Assembly: GCF_000424385.1 (NCBI RefSeq)
Contig: NZ_AUJU01000024.1
Location: forward strand, 1 to 64,000
DNA from: Butyrivibrio sp. LC3010
Lineage (GTDB): Bacteria; Bacillota; Clostridia; Lachnospirales; Lachnospiraceae
Direction of reading: 5' to 3'
Length of the DNA stretch: 64,000 nucleotides
Positions 24,703-34,437 of the stretch are shown here, piece by piece. The notes under the pieces were generated by a model that saw nothing but the letters and a program-made list of their open reading frames with translations, was not told the DNA's origin and made no database searches. The translations under genes were made by a program, and so were the position numbers. Position 1 is the first letter of the stretch. The number at the start of each line of letters is the position of its first letter.

Positions 24703-26133
24703 ATGAAAATGAAAAAGTTATTGAGCCTTACACTTGTAGGTGTAATGGCAGCATCTATGATTGGATGCGGAAGTTCCGGTGCTTCTACTTCTGAGACAAA
24801 GACTTCTGATCAGACTACAAGCGGCAGTGAGTCTTCATCTGAAGAGAAAGCAGAAGGCAGCGAAACTGTTGCATCAAATGGAGAAAAACTTGTTGTGTGG
24901 ACACTTGCTTCTGACTTACAGCAGTTCGCAGATAAGTATACAGAAGAAACAGGTAACGAAGTAGAGACAGTGGTTATAGAGCCTGCAGACTATCCTACAA
25001 AAGTACAGACTGCTCTTATGGGTGGGGAGACAGAACCTGATATTATCGTTGGTGAACCTCAGATGCTTCAGGATTTCTACGACAATGGATTTTTTGCTGA
25101 TCTTGATGAACTTGGAGCAAAGGATTACGAAGGACAGATTGTAGATTATGTCTGGAAGGTAGGACAGGATGCCGATGGTGTACAGAGAGCTATTTCCTAT
25201 CAGATCACACCTGCAGGTATCTATTATAGAAGAGACATCGCTTCTGAAGTATTCGGAACAGATGATCCGGAAGAAATCGGCAAGCTTTTTGCAGACTATA
25301 GCACAATCCTTGATACTGCAAAGACACTTAAGGATGCAGGTTACAGAATCTTTGCTTCTGATTCAGAGATCAACTATTTCTCAGGCGACAGTGCATGGGT
25401 TGTAGATGGAGCACTCAACGTATCAGATGCAAGATTTGATTATATGGATCTTGTAATTGACCTTTATCAGAATGATCTTACAGCTTATGCAAACCAGTGG
25501 TCAACTCCCTGGTATCAGGCTATGAGCGGCGAAGTTCCGATCCTTACAGCTGAGATTCAGAACTATGAAGATGATTCGGTAAATGTATGGGATGCAGAAG
25601 CTTTCGAAGAGGCAACAGCTGACCTTGAAAAGACAACAGTATTCGCATTTGGTCTTCCTTCATGGGGTGTTCTTACAATGAGAGACAATGTAGGCGAGAC
25701 ATCAGGTAAATGGGGCGTATGCTCAGGTCCTGCATATGGCTTCGGTGGTGGTACTTATATCGGTATCTCATCACTTTCAGAGAGAAAAGATCTTGCATGG
25801 GATTTCATAAAGTTCTGCACACTTAATGAAGATACAGCTGACTGGTGGATTGAGAAATCAGAAGGTGACACAGTATCACTTATCTCTGCACTTGATAAGC
25901 ACAAGGACGACGAAAATTCAATTTATGGTGGTGAAAAGCTCTATAGCTTCTGGCTTAAGCAGGCTGAAGGTATTGATTATTCAAAGGTTACAAAGTACGA
26001 CAAGGTAATCGGCGATGCATGGGGAGCAGCAATTGGTTCCATTAAGACAGGCCAGGCAGAAAAGGAAGAGGCACTTGGAACTTTCTATGACACTATTGAA
26101 TCAACATATCCTGAAATTACAGTAACAAGATAA
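24703..26133 (+). CDS. CUT1-type sugar ABC transporter substrate-binding lipoprotein
   Basis: The 476-residue lipoprotein has a signal peptide with lipobox MIGC (Cys22) and a Ser/Thr/Glu-rich linker (residues ~23-60), then a family 1 solute-binding fold (LVVWTLASDLQQFADKYTEETGNEVE). It captures an oligosaccharide outside the membrane and delivers it to the two following permeases. The start at 24703 follows AAGGAGGG; an upstream ATG at 24655 has no ribosome binding site and would spoil the signal peptide. No ATPase gene follows, so a shared MsmK-type ATPase encoded elsewhere is likely. Context suggests an alpha-galactoside substrate. Confidence 0.92.
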   Translation: MKMKKLLSLTLVGVMAASMIGCGSSGASTSETKTSDQTTSGSESSSEEKAEGSETVASNGEKLVVWTLASDLQQFADKYTEETGNEVETVVIEPADYPTKVQTALMGGETEPDIIVGEPQMLQDFYDNGFFADLDELGAKDYEGQIVDYVWKVGQDADGVQRAISYQITPAGIYYRRDIASEVFGTDDPEEIGKLFADYSTILDTAKTLKDAGYRIFASDSEINYFSGDSAWVVDGALNVSDARFDYMDLVIDLYQNDLTAYANQWSTPWYQAMSGEVPILTAEIQNYEDDSVNVWDAEAFEEATADLEKTTVFAFGLPSWGVLTMRDNVGETSGKWGVCSGPAYGFGGGTYIGISSLSERKDLAWDFIKFCTLNEDTADWWIEKSEGDTVSLISALDKHKDDENSIYGGEKLYSFWLKQAEGIDYSKVTKYDKVIGDAWGAAIGSIKTGQAEKEEALGTFYDTIESTYPEITVTR

Positions 26134-26151
26134 CATATTTTTTCTTCCTAA

Positions 26152-26189
26152 TCAGAGAGAAATTGTCTTAATAGGCTCTTTCTCTCTGA
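26152..26189 (+). terminator. Hairpin between binding-protein and permease genes
   Basis: A perfect 11-bp stem (26152-26162 with 26179-26189) is followed by AATTTAAC and no long T run. Such hairpins usually let the binding protein be made in excess over the permeases. Confidence 0.65.
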
Positions 26190-26243
26190 ATTTAACAGAG
26201 CACTTATCGTAATTTCATAAAAGCAATGCGAAATCGAGGTATT

Positions 26244-27170
26244 ATGAAAACTATAAAAAGAAACAGTAAATTAACTGCATATAATAACTGGGGATATGCG
26301 TTTGTGGCTCCATTTGTAATAGTTTTCCTCATTTTCAGTGTGTATCCTGTACTGCGAACTCTCTATCTTAGCTTCACGGATCTTAAGGTAATGGGAGATG
26401 CGCATTTTATCGGTTTAGCCAACTATATAAGAGTAGTTACGGATAAATTTTTCTGGAAAGCTTTATGGAATACAGTTCGTATATGGACTGTTAATATCGT
26501 TCTTCAGTTGGGATTAGCATTCCTGTTAATGATGGTATTTAGTGATATTAAGTATAAAATGGCAGGACTGCCGGTATTCAGAGTGTTATACTACCTGCCC
26601 AATCTTATAGCAGCTACATCTGTAGCTTTCCTTTTTAAGACACTTCTTGACTGGAGATTTGGTACTTTCAATATCCTGCTCAATTCTGTTTTCAAAGCGT
26701 TCGGTGCACGTTATTCACCGATAGACTGGCTTGGCACAAATGCTACAGCAGGTCACACAATAGCCGTTATTCAGTCCTGGATGTGGTTTGGTAATTCATT
26801 TATCATGCTGATGGCAGGTGTTCAGGGTATTTCAAAGGATTACTTTGAAGCAGCAGCCATTGACGGAGCAGGAAGATGGACAATATTTGGCAAGATAACT
26901 CTTCCTCTTATAAAGCCGATCATGATGTACGTTGCGATCACATCTCTTATCGGAGGACTTCAGATGTTCGATCTGCCATTTCTTATGTCAGAAACTGCAT
27001 CTGCATCATATGGTTCTGTTCAGACAGTTATGATGTACCTTTATAAATTTGGATTTACTTCTGGTACAGTACAGACAGGTTATGCATCTGCAATTGCATA
27101 TGTTTTGTTCCTTATTATTCTGTCGGTATCAGTTTTACAGATAAGACTATTTAATAGAAAGGAGAAATGA
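26244..27170 (+). CDS. CUT1 ABC transporter permease (MalF-like)
   Basis: The protein has about 308 residues and six transmembrane helices, beginning NNWGYAFVAPFVIVFLIFSVYPVLRTLYLSF. The EAA motif EAAAIDGAGRWTIFGKITLPLIKP near residue 215 contacts the ATPase. The ATG at 26244 is preferred over the one at 26226 because CGAGG lies just upstream. The gene ends 1 base before the second permease, so the two are translationally coupled. Confidence 0.92.
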   Translation: MKTIKRNSKLTAYNNWGYAFVAPFVIVFLIFSVYPVLRTLYLSFTDLKVMGDAHFIGLANYIRVVTDKFFWKALWNTVRIWTVNIVLQLGLAFLLMMVFSDIKYKMAGLPVFRVLYYLPNLIAATSVAFLFKTLLDWRFGTFNILLNSVFKAFGARYSPIDWLGTNATAGHTIAVIQSWMWFGNSFIMLMAGVQGISKDYFEAAAIDGAGRWTIFGKITLPLIKPIMMYVAITSLIGGLQMFDLPFLMSETASASYGSVQTVMMYLYKFGFTSGTVQTGYASAIAYVLFLIILSVSVLQIRLFNRKEK

Positions 27171-27171
27171 G

Positions 27172-27999
27172 ATGGGCTCTAAAATTAAAAAGGGTATTCT
27201 TTATGTATTACTTATAATACTTGCAGTAGCATGTCTACTTCCTTTCGTTCTGATGATAGTCAACTCAACAAGAAGCGGTGCTGAGATTTCCAGTTCATTT
27301 ACATTTATACCGGGTACACATTTAAAGGAGAACTGGGACATACTGTTCGGATACTTCAATCTGTTCAGAGGTATGCTTAACAGTGTAATCGTGGCAGTGC
27401 CTGCAACTTTGCTTGGTGCATACTTTTCAGCTATTACTGCATATGGACTTGCTATGTATAAGTTTAAGGGTAACAAGGTGATATTCGGAGCAATCCTTAC
27501 ATTTATGATGATTCCCGGACAGCTTTCACTTATAGGTTTTTATCAGCTGTGTACTAAACTTCATCTGGTAAATTCATATATACCCCTTATCGTTCCTGCT
27601 ATTGCAGCGCCCGGAACAGTATTTTTCTTAAGACAGTACATACTTTCAGCACTTCCTCCTTCACTTGTTGAGGCTGCGAGAATTGACGGAGCACCTGAAC
27701 TTTACACATTTCACAGAATAGCTCTGCCTATTATATCTCCCGCAATGGCAACAATGGGAATTATGGGATTTATTGGAAACTGGAACAGTTATCTTTTACC
27801 CATGATCATTTTGAATAAAAATGATAAATTCACACTTCCTGTTATGATGGCAACACTTCGTGCATCAATAGATGCAGCTAAAAACCAGGGTGCAACCTAT
27901 CTGGCTGTAAGTATTTCAGTTATTCCTATTCTTTTGGTATTCTGCTTCTTTTCAAGGTACATTATCAGCAGTATTTCAGCAGGTGCTGTAAAGGAATAA
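27172..27999 (+). CDS. CUT1 ABC transporter permease (MalG-like)
   Basis: The 275-residue permease has six transmembrane helices and the EAA motif EAARIDGAPELYTFHRIALPIISP near residue 165. The start follows AAAGGAG. It is the last gene of the importer, and a terminator-like hairpin follows at 28042-28078. No ATPase is encoded here. Confidence 0.92.
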   Translation: MGSKIKKGILYVLLIILAVACLLPFVLMIVNSTRSGAEISSSFTFIPGTHLKENWDILFGYFNLFRGMLNSVIVAVPATLLGAYFSAITAYGLAMYKFKGNKVIFGAILTFMMIPGQLSLIGFYQLCTKLHLVNSYIPLIVPAIAAPGTVFFLRQYILSALPPSLVEAARIDGAPELYTFHRIALPIISPAMATMGIMGFIGNWNSYLLPMIILNKNDKFTLPVMMATLRASIDAAKNQGATYLAVSISVIPILLVFCFFSRYIISSISAGAVKE

Positions 28000-28041
28000 A
28001 AAACATATCTACTGTTGTGAATCCGACACAATAATTCAGAT

Positions 28042-28083
28042 AATCCGGAAACTCTTGGATTTAACAGGGTTCCGGATTTTTCT
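28042..28083 (+). terminator. Terminator after the CUT1 importer
   Basis: A 9-bp stem AATCCGGAA/TTCCGGATT (28042-28050 with 28070-28078) is followed by a TTTTCTG tract. Confidence 0.8.
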
Positions 28084-28224
28084 GTAATTTCTTTAAACCG
28101 ATAAGGAAAAATCGTTCGAAATCCTGGTACTCCATATAGAAGATGTAGGTAATCTGTACTATTATGTTAAAAAGAATTGATTCACGCACAATCATTTGTA
28201 TTCCTGAAAGGATAAAGTTCAAAA

Positions 28225-29802
28225 ATGAAACATAGATTAGTACAAATTTCAGCCGCATTATTACTGTCATCCATGATGCTTTCGGGATGTTCTGAGTCTA
28301 ATGTAATTCCGGAAAAAACTGATGATACTATCACAATGGACTGGTATGTGAATTACTCATGGTTCGTGACAGACTGGGGCGAAAATATGGTTTCAAAAGA
28401 GATCACTGATCAAACAGGTGTAGATGTGAATTTCATAACACCTATCGGAAACGAAACCAACAAATTAAATACGCTTATAGATTCCAACACCCTTCCTGAT
28501 ATTGTGACTGTCGGATGGTGGGAGCCTCAGATTAAGGAAATGATAGATAGCGGACTTGTGTATTCACTTAATGAACTGGCTGATAAGTACGATCCGTCTT
28601 TTTATGATGTCACGAGCAGTAAGGTTCGTGACTGGTACACATTAAGCGACGGCAATATATATGGCTATCCTAATTCCAGTTATACGCCGGAGGATGTTTT
28701 AAATAATGACAATATCGCGCCAAACCCGACTTTTCTTGTGAGAAAGGATATTTATGAAGCTATTGGAAGTCCGGATATGAGTACACCGGAGAATTTCTAT
28801 AATGCAGTGGTTAAGGCAAAAGAGATGTTTCCCGAGGTTGACGGCAAGCCTTTAATTCCTGTCGGAGGCCATGAGTTCAACTCGGATGGATGTGTATCCT
28901 TTGATCAGTATCTTCAGTGTTTTCTGGCTGTTCCATATGAAAAAGACGGTAAAAAGTATGACAGATATACCGATCCTGAATATTTAACATGGCTCAGGAT
29001 GTTCAGAAAACTCACAAGTGAAGGGTATATTCCGGATGATGTTTTTGTGGATCAAAGGACACAGACAAGTGAAAAGATAGAGGAGGGCAGATATTTTTGC
29101 ATGCTGTATCAGAGGACGGATATGGCAGATCAGGAAAAGATTCTCTATGACAAAAATCCTGACAAAATCTACATAGCTGTGGATGGCCCCAGAAACAGTA
29201 AAGGTGATGATCCTGTTTTACCGGTAAACGGAATAGCCGGATGGACTCTTACATTTATATCAAAGAACTGCAAAGATCCGGAGCGTGCAATAAAACTTAT
29301 GGACTATCTTATGAGTGAAAAGGGGCAGAAACTAACATATCTTGGAATAGAAGGTAAAACCTATGACATGATTCAGGGGAAACCGGTCTTAAAGCCGGAA
29401 GTAAAAGAGCTTCTGTCATCAGACAGAGAAGCCTACAACGCGCTCTATGGTGCCGATAATACCTACTGGATGCTGCAGAATAATGTAATGCAGCTGAAAT
29501 GGCAGACTGAGCTAGATGAACCATTAAAGCAGATGTCTGAATGGGCATGCCAATATGCCGCTTATGTAGGGCAATACGAGGTGTATATAAACGAAGATTC
29601 AAAACTTGGAAGAATATATGCATCCACAAGAAGTTTATGGGGTAAAACACTTCCTATGCTGTTGCTTGCAAGGTCAGATATAGAATTCGACAATGTGCTT
29701 AAAGACTACCTTGAACAGAGGCAGAAGCTTGGGTATGACAAACTGGTGGAAGAAGAAACGAGGCAGATTAAGCTCAACAAAGAGAAGCTTGGGATTGAAT
29801 AA
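28225..29802 (+). CDS. Orphan extracellular solute-binding lipoprotein (LplA-like)
   Basis: The 525-residue lipoprotein has signal peptide and lipobox LSGC (Cys22). The following sequence (TITMDWYVNYSWFVTDWGENMVSKEITDQTGVDVNFITP) is typical of the large LplA-type family of binding proteins. There are no permease genes beside it; it is followed 24 bases later by a YesM-type kinase and then a YesN-type regulator. It may therefore act as a periplasmic-side ligand receptor for the kinase, or serve permeases encoded elsewhere. Confidence 0.88.
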   Translation: MKHRLVQISAALLLSSMMLSGCSESNVIPEKTDDTITMDWYVNYSWFVTDWGENMVSKEITDQTGVDVNFITPIGNETNKLNTLIDSNTLPDIVTVGWWEPQIKEMIDSGLVYSLNELADKYDPSFYDVTSSKVRDWYTLSDGNIYGYPNSSYTPEDVLNNDNIAPNPTFLVRKDIYEAIGSPDMSTPENFYNAVVKAKEMFPEVDGKPLIPVGGHEFNSDGCVSFDQYLQCFLAVPYEKDGKKYDRYTDPEYLTWLRMFRKLTSEGYIPDDVFVDQRTQTSEKIEEGRYFCMLYQRTDMADQEKILYDKNPDKIYIAVDGPRNSKGDDPVLPVNGIAGWTLTFISKNCKDPERAIKLMDYLMSEKGQKLTYLGIEGKTYDMIQGKPVLKPEVKELLSSDREAYNALYGADNTYWMLQNNVMQLKWQTELDEPLKQMSEWACQYAAYVGQYEVYINEDSKLGRIYASTRSLWGKTLPMLLLARSDIEFDNVLKDYLEQRQKLGYDKLVEEETRQIKLNKEKLGIE

Positions 29803-29826
29803 ACAATAGAAAGTCATTATTACCTT

Positions 29827-31476
29827 ATGAAGATAAAAAAATATCTTATAAAATTTGTGAATCTATTCAGGATTAATAGCAAATTCACTTTCATAATACT
29901 TGCGCTTACATTTGTACCGATTGCGATTTTTTCCGGGGTGCTTTTCTATAATCTTGAACACGATGCCATAAAGGAAAGTCACAACTACATGGAATCAAAG
30001 ATTCTAAGGGATCTTGGACGAATAGAGACCAATATTGAATCTATAAATATGTCCACAAGATTTTTCCTTTCAGATGAGGGACTTGTAAGTATCCTTACAG
30101 ATTCCTACAACGATGTGGACGTAGATACCAGATCCATTTTGGAATTCTATAATTCAGAGATTGCTGATCTGGAGAGGCTTGTAAATAATAATCCGCTTTT
30201 ATACTCTGTCCGCGTATTCTCTGTCACCGATAATGTGCAGGAGATGATGCCCATTTTATATAGTAATTCAAGAATGCATAAGCTGGAGTGGGCTGGCTCA
30301 AAGGATCCTACCGGCTGGCATTTCGGATATTATGACACGATATTCTCATCCCTTATATCAGACCAGAAAAATGAGCTGGCTTCACTTGTGACTAAGGTTG
30401 AAGGATATAACAAGGAAGCCATCGGATACGTTGAGGCTGTCATGACAATGGAATCCATGTTTCCTGGAATTTATGAGGATATAGAGGGTGAATGGAGTTT
30501 TTTTACCGACTATGAAGGAAATGTTATCTTTGGCAAAACAAATGAAGATGAACAAAAAATAGTAAATGCATTCAAGACACCTCTTGAGGATAACAAAAGT
30601 CAGATTGTCTATTATAAGAAAGGCGGAAAATACGTAACAATTGGAAGATATCCGGTAAAAGCCATGAATGGTGTTGTGTATTCTGTTCAGGATATAACAG
30701 ACAATATTGTGGCTGTGTACAGACGGCGCAACATGTTTGTATTCATTATGACGATTGTGCTGCTGTTAACTGCCGTGCTCATAGACCGTATGGTCCGCAA
30801 TTTTCAAAAACAGGTTCTTGAAAAAAATTCCGAGATAAGATTTTTACAGAATCAGATAAATGCTCACTTTATCTATAACATCCTTGAAGCAATCAAGATG
30901 ATGGCTGAAATTGATGAAAAATATGAGATATCAGATGCCATAACATCCCTTGGAAAACTTATGAGATACAGCATAAAGTCCGCTTTGGGAAATGTGAGGC
31001 TAAGTGAGGAGCTGGAGTACATTAAAAACTATGTTCTTTTGATAAATCTCAGATATGATTTCGAAGTAATCTTATCCTTCAATATTCCCGAGGAACTTAT
31101 GGATCAGGAGATTCTTAAGATGTCTCTGCAGCCTATAGTTGAGAATGCTGTATTGCATGGAATAGAGCCGGTTGCTGAAGACACGACAGTTTATATCAAG
31201 GCATGGGAAGAGGATAACAATTTTAAAATTGAAATAACTGATTCCGGCAGAGGAATGGATAAAAATACGCTTGATAATCTGATGCGTCATATTCACGGCG
31301 AAATAGAAGAGACCGGAGGAAGCGGAAACGGAATCGGACTTAAAAATGTGGAAGACAGAATAAAGTTGTTCTATGGAGATGAATACGGACTCAGTGTATA
31401 TTCAGAATCCTTCAAATTCACTAAGGTTTCAATGGTTCTTCCAAGAAAATCATCAAACAGAAAGAGTATTACATAA
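29827..31476 (+). CDS. YesM-type sensor histidine kinase
   Basis: The 549-residue membrane kinase has an N-terminal helix (~15-38), a long extracellular sensing domain (~39-290) and a second helix (~293-315). A His-kinase domain follows with LQNQINAHFIYNILEAIK (the His of this 5TMR/LytS-like class; the usual NPHF reads NAHF here). The HATPase motifs are PIVENAVLHGI and DSGRGM ... GNGIGLKNVEDRIKL. It overlaps the yesN-like gene by one base (TAATG). The ligand is probably presented by the upstream binding protein. Confidence 0.92.
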   Translation: MKIKKYLIKFVNLFRINSKFTFIILALTFVPIAIFSGVLFYNLEHDAIKESHNYMESKILRDLGRIETNIESINMSTRFFLSDEGLVSILTDSYNDVDVDTRSILEFYNSEIADLERLVNNNPLLYSVRVFSVTDNVQEMMPILYSNSRMHKLEWAGSKDPTGWHFGYYDTIFSSLISDQKNELASLVTKVEGYNKEAIGYVEAVMTMESMFPGIYEDIEGEWSFFTDYEGNVIFGKTNEDEQKIVNAFKTPLEDNKSQIVYYKKGGKYVTIGRYPVKAMNGVVYSVQDITDNIVAVYRRRNMFVFIMTIVLLLTAVLIDRMVRNFQKQVLEKNSEIRFLQNQINAHFIYNILEAIKMMAEIDEKYEISDAITSLGKLMRYSIKSALGNVRLSEELEYIKNYVLLINLRYDFEVILSFNIPEELMDQEILKMSLQPIVENAVLHGIEPVAEDTTVYIKAWEEDNNFKIEITDSGRGMDKNTLDNLMRHIHGEIEETGGSGNGIGLKNVEDRIKLFYGDEYGLSVYSESFKFTKVSMVLPRKSSNRKSIT

Positions 31477-32936
31477 TGGAGACATTACTTATTGTAGAAG
31501 ATGAAAAAATGATCAGACAGGGCATAAAAGCGATGGTTCAGAGAAGTGGTGTGCCTGTTGATACTATAATTGACTGCTCAAACGGAATAGATGCACTGAA
31601 TCTTCTGGCGGAAAGACATATCGATGTAATGCTTACTGACATAAGAATGCAGAAGATGGACGGAATAGAACTGGTAAGACGTGTCAATGAAATGGAGGAT
31701 AAACCTCTCATTGTAGCGATAAGCGGTTATGATGATTTCACCTATGCAGTTGAAATGTTAAGAAACGGAGTAAAAGAATATCTGTTAAAACCTGTCGAGA
31801 GAGAAAAAATCGCAGAAGTTCTTAAGAAATTAAATGAAGAACTGGAACAGATGAAATATGAAGATATCACTGAAAAAGAGCTTGGGATACGTCATATAAG
31901 AGAATTGATCGATAATAAAGCCATGGATGAATCCATGAGAAATATTATCATCAGTAAATGTGAGCCTATTTTCTTTGATGATGAGTATAGGATATGCATT
32001 TGTAACAGCGAGCCGGACACAGAACAATATGAAGGCATGGTGCTGTCTCCGGATGAAAATGGCTGTGTGATCATACTAAAGGACAAATATGTTAATGATT
32101 TTATTGAAAACGAAATGTATGAGAAATGTGTAGGGATAGGTGGACTACATAAGGGACTGATAGAACTTAGGGATGCCTATAAAGAAGCAATTTCCATGCG
32201 AAAATTATCCTTTATCAGTGACAAAACCTGCATCTATGGCAAGGATGAATGGAGTGCTGTTAACGATAATCTCAAGGAAAAAAGCAGAGAATTATTATCT
32301 GATACCGAGCGAACCAAAAGACTTCAGATCATAGGAACAGATAAGACTGATGATGCCATAGATAAATGGAAAAAAATCTTCAAGGCTTTTAAAGACCGCC
32401 AGCTCGATGCAGACGAATTTTCAAATGAAATAGGGGAAAGTATATCTCAGATACCTGATATCTATAGAGAGTACATTACTGACAATGACGCAGTTATGGT
32501 AGAAAAGCTTAAAACGCTCAATGATTTTGAGAATTTAACCGACTATCAGACCTGTTTTATGGAGTGGTTACTGGACCTTAGTACACGGCTTGGCAATAGG
32601 CCTGATGACACCAATATCAGACAGAAAATACTACTTGCACAGGATTATGTAAAAGAGAATTACAGAAGCGATCTGAACATGGCAGTAGTTTCAAATTATG
32701 TCTCAATGAATTACTCACTGTTTTCATATTCCTTTAAGCAGTATACAGGCAGTAATTTTGTAAATTATCTGAAGGAAATCCGCATAGATAAAGCCAAAGA
32801 ACTGCTTGCCCGCACCGATTACAAGATATTGGAGATAAGCCGGATGGTAGGATATGAGAATGAAAAACATTTTATGAAGACATTTAAAGCCATGTGCGGA
32901 GTTTCTCCGGGAGAATACAGAAAAAATATGGCCTGA
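31476..32936 (+). CDS. YesN-type response regulator with AraC output domain
   Basis: The 486-residue protein has a receiver domain (1-~120) with Asp55 in VMLTDIRMQKMDG as phospho-acceptor and the conserved Lys in LLKPVER. A ~270-residue middle region is followed by an AraC double helix-turn-helix (~385-486) ending in ISRMVGYENEKHFMKTFKAMCGVSPGEYRK. It is paired with the preceding kinase. It probably regulates a sugar-uptake locus, perhaps one elsewhere in the genome, as no transporter genes are adjacent in this operon. Confidence 0.92.
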   Translation: METLLIVEDEKMIRQGIKAMVQRSGVPVDTIIDCSNGIDALNLLAERHIDVMLTDIRMQKMDGIELVRRVNEMEDKPLIVAISGYDDFTYAVEMLRNGVKEYLLKPVEREKIAEVLKKLNEELEQMKYEDITEKELGIRHIRELIDNKAMDESMRNIIISKCEPIFFDDEYRICICNSEPDTEQYEGMVLSPDENGCVIILKDKYVNDFIENEMYEKCVGIGGLHKGLIELRDAYKEAISMRKLSFISDKTCIYGKDEWSAVNDNLKEKSRELLSDTERTKRLQIIGTDKTDDAIDKWKKIFKAFKDRQLDADEFSNEIGESISQIPDIYREYITDNDAVMVEKLKTLNDFENLTDYQTCFMEWLLDLSTRLGNRPDDTNIRQKILLAQDYVKENYRSDLNMAVVSNYVSMNYSLFSYSFKQYTGSNFVNYLKEIRIDKAKELLARTDYKILEISRMVGYENEKHFMKTFKAMCGVSPGEYRKNMA

Positions 32937-32986
32937 ATTATTTATTCACAATTTAATTGAATAAGCTGGTACAATGCTAGTTATGA

Positions 32987-33388
32987 ATTCAAAAAAGACA
33001 TGCAATAAAAGAACTGCTATCCATCTATGAAAAATATGAAAAGGCAGGTGCAAAACTCAATATCATAGCGGCTTCAACCACCGGATATGGAGAGTCGCTT
33101 TTGTCAAAGGTCAGAGATCCTGTAATTCATCACACCTTTGATACAGGTGAAGGAATTCTGATACCTGCAGAGATTGAGAAACATATCACAGGTATTTATA
33201 ATATAACTGATGGAGATTTTATGCTGGAAGTTAATGCATTAAAGGACAAATTCTGTATATGCTTCCAGTTGCTTGACAAAAACAGAAAGCCATTGGAACT
33301 GTTTTTGGATGTACTAAAGGGGGAAGGTGTCGAATACAAAGTATCTGACATAAAAACCAGGTTCATGCCCAGGATTAAATTCCCCTGA
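32987..33388 (+). pseudogene. Degenerate fragment: acyl-CoA dehydratase activase-like piece joined to an unknown C-terminal segment
   Basis: The frame opens after a stop at 32984 without a start codon or ribosome binding site. Residues from 32999 on (HAIKELLSIYEKYEKAGAKLN, then ASTTGYGESLL) match the core of BadF/BcrA-type 2-hydroxyacyl-CoA dehydratase activases, which have a conserved TGYG motif in this position. After SLLSK the sequence switches to about 90 residues (VRDPVIHHTFDTGEG... to FMPRIKFP) that do not fit that family and that I do not recognise. The result looks like a deletion scar joining two genes. A TTG-initiated 95-residue product is possible but has no ribosome binding site. 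Confidence 0.6.
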
Positions 33389-33437
33389 TCGTACAGGAAA
33401 ATATTAGAAAAACGAAATTGAGGCTATTAATTTAATT

Positions 33438-34430
33438 ATGAATCAAAAGGACAAATTCTATACACTTTCACACACGTTAATGCTGCTGGTTGCATCATTT
33501 TTCTGGGGGACGACCTTTGTAGCCCAAAGTCTTGGAGCAGAATACGTTGGTGCCGGAACTTATCTGGCTCTGAGAACGTATATAGGAATTGTCTTTTTGC
33601 TTCCATTCGTATTATACAGGGACAGAGAAGAATACAAACGATTCGCCGAAGAATATGCAGGTAACGCTACACTGGGTAAAAAAAACAGTGATATGCAGAT
33701 AATACATCATAGTGCACATTCTCTGGCAATACAGAAAAAGCGACGTCTGGAGATAGATGCCTTTATTAAGGGCGGTGTACTTGCGGGATTATTTATATTT
33801 TTAGCTAGTTTTGCCCAGCAATACGGCATAGCTTATACATCTGTAGCAAAAGCAGGCTTTCTTACCACGCTCTATGTGGTGTTTGTGCCTGTTATTTCGG
33901 TTGCATTTGGGCGCAGATTTGACAACAAGTTATGGATATGTATCGCCTTGTCTGTAGTGGGAATGTATCTGTTATGCATGAAGGGCAGCTTCTATTTGGA
34001 AAAAGGAGATGCCCTTATGGTTCTTTCTGCCCTGGGTTTCTCAATTCAGATACTTGCAGTTTCAAGGTATTCCAGGAAAATCGATCCCGTTAAGCTGACG
34101 CTGGCTCAATTCATAGTTGAAGCTTTTCTTGCAACAATAGTAATGTTTGCGATGGAAAAACCGGATATAAGTTCTGTCCAAAGTGCTTTACCTGCAATTC
34201 TGTACGCAGGAGTTTTTAGCAGCGGTATAGCTTACACACTTCAGTCTTTGGGCCAAAAGAACTTAAATCCGGCAATTGCTTCCATCGCTATGTGCCTTGA
34301 AAGCGTATTTAGTACGCTTTCAGGCTGGATAGTGCTTGGACAGAAACTATCGCTCCGCGAAGCGGCAGGATGTATGTTAATGTTTGGTGCGATAGTCTTG
34401 TCTCAGTTTATGGGTAATAATGAAACTTGA
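33438..34430 (+). CDS. EamA-family (DMT) permease
   Basis: The 330-residue membrane protein has about ten helices in two EamA repeats. The first starts LMLLVASFFWGTTFVAQSLG and the second is around SALGFSIQILAVSRYSRKIDPVKLTLAQF. The second repeat ends with NPAIASIAMCLESVFSTLSGWIVLGQKLSLREAAGCMLMFGAI, the family hallmark. A longer than usual hydrophilic stretch (~65-110) separates helices 2 and 3. DMT permeases export amino acids or other metabolites; the substrate is unknown. It converges on the surface-protein gene with only 7 bases between stops. Confidence 0.88.
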   Translation: MNQKDKFYTLSHTLMLLVASFFWGTTFVAQSLGAEYVGAGTYLALRTYIGIVFLLPFVLYRDREEYKRFAEEYAGNATLGKKNSDMQIIHHSAHSLAIQKKRRLEIDAFIKGGVLAGLFIFLASFAQQYGIAYTSVAKAGFLTTLYVVFVPVISVAFGRRFDNKLWICIALSVVGMYLLCMKGSFYLEKGDALMVLSALGFSIQILAVSRYSRKIDPVKLTLAQFIVEAFLATIVMFAMEKPDISSVQSALPAILYAGVFSSGIAYTLQSLGQKNLNPAIASIAMCLESVFSTLSGWIVLGQKLSLREAAGCMLMFGAIVLSQFMGNNET

Positions 34431-34437
34431 TTGGTTA

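Noticed and set aside
28061..28270. Minus-strand ORF of 69 residues (hydrophobic, ending in a basic helix)
   Set aside because: It overlaps the importer terminator and the start of the solute-binding-protein gene, and has no ribosome binding site or recognisable family.
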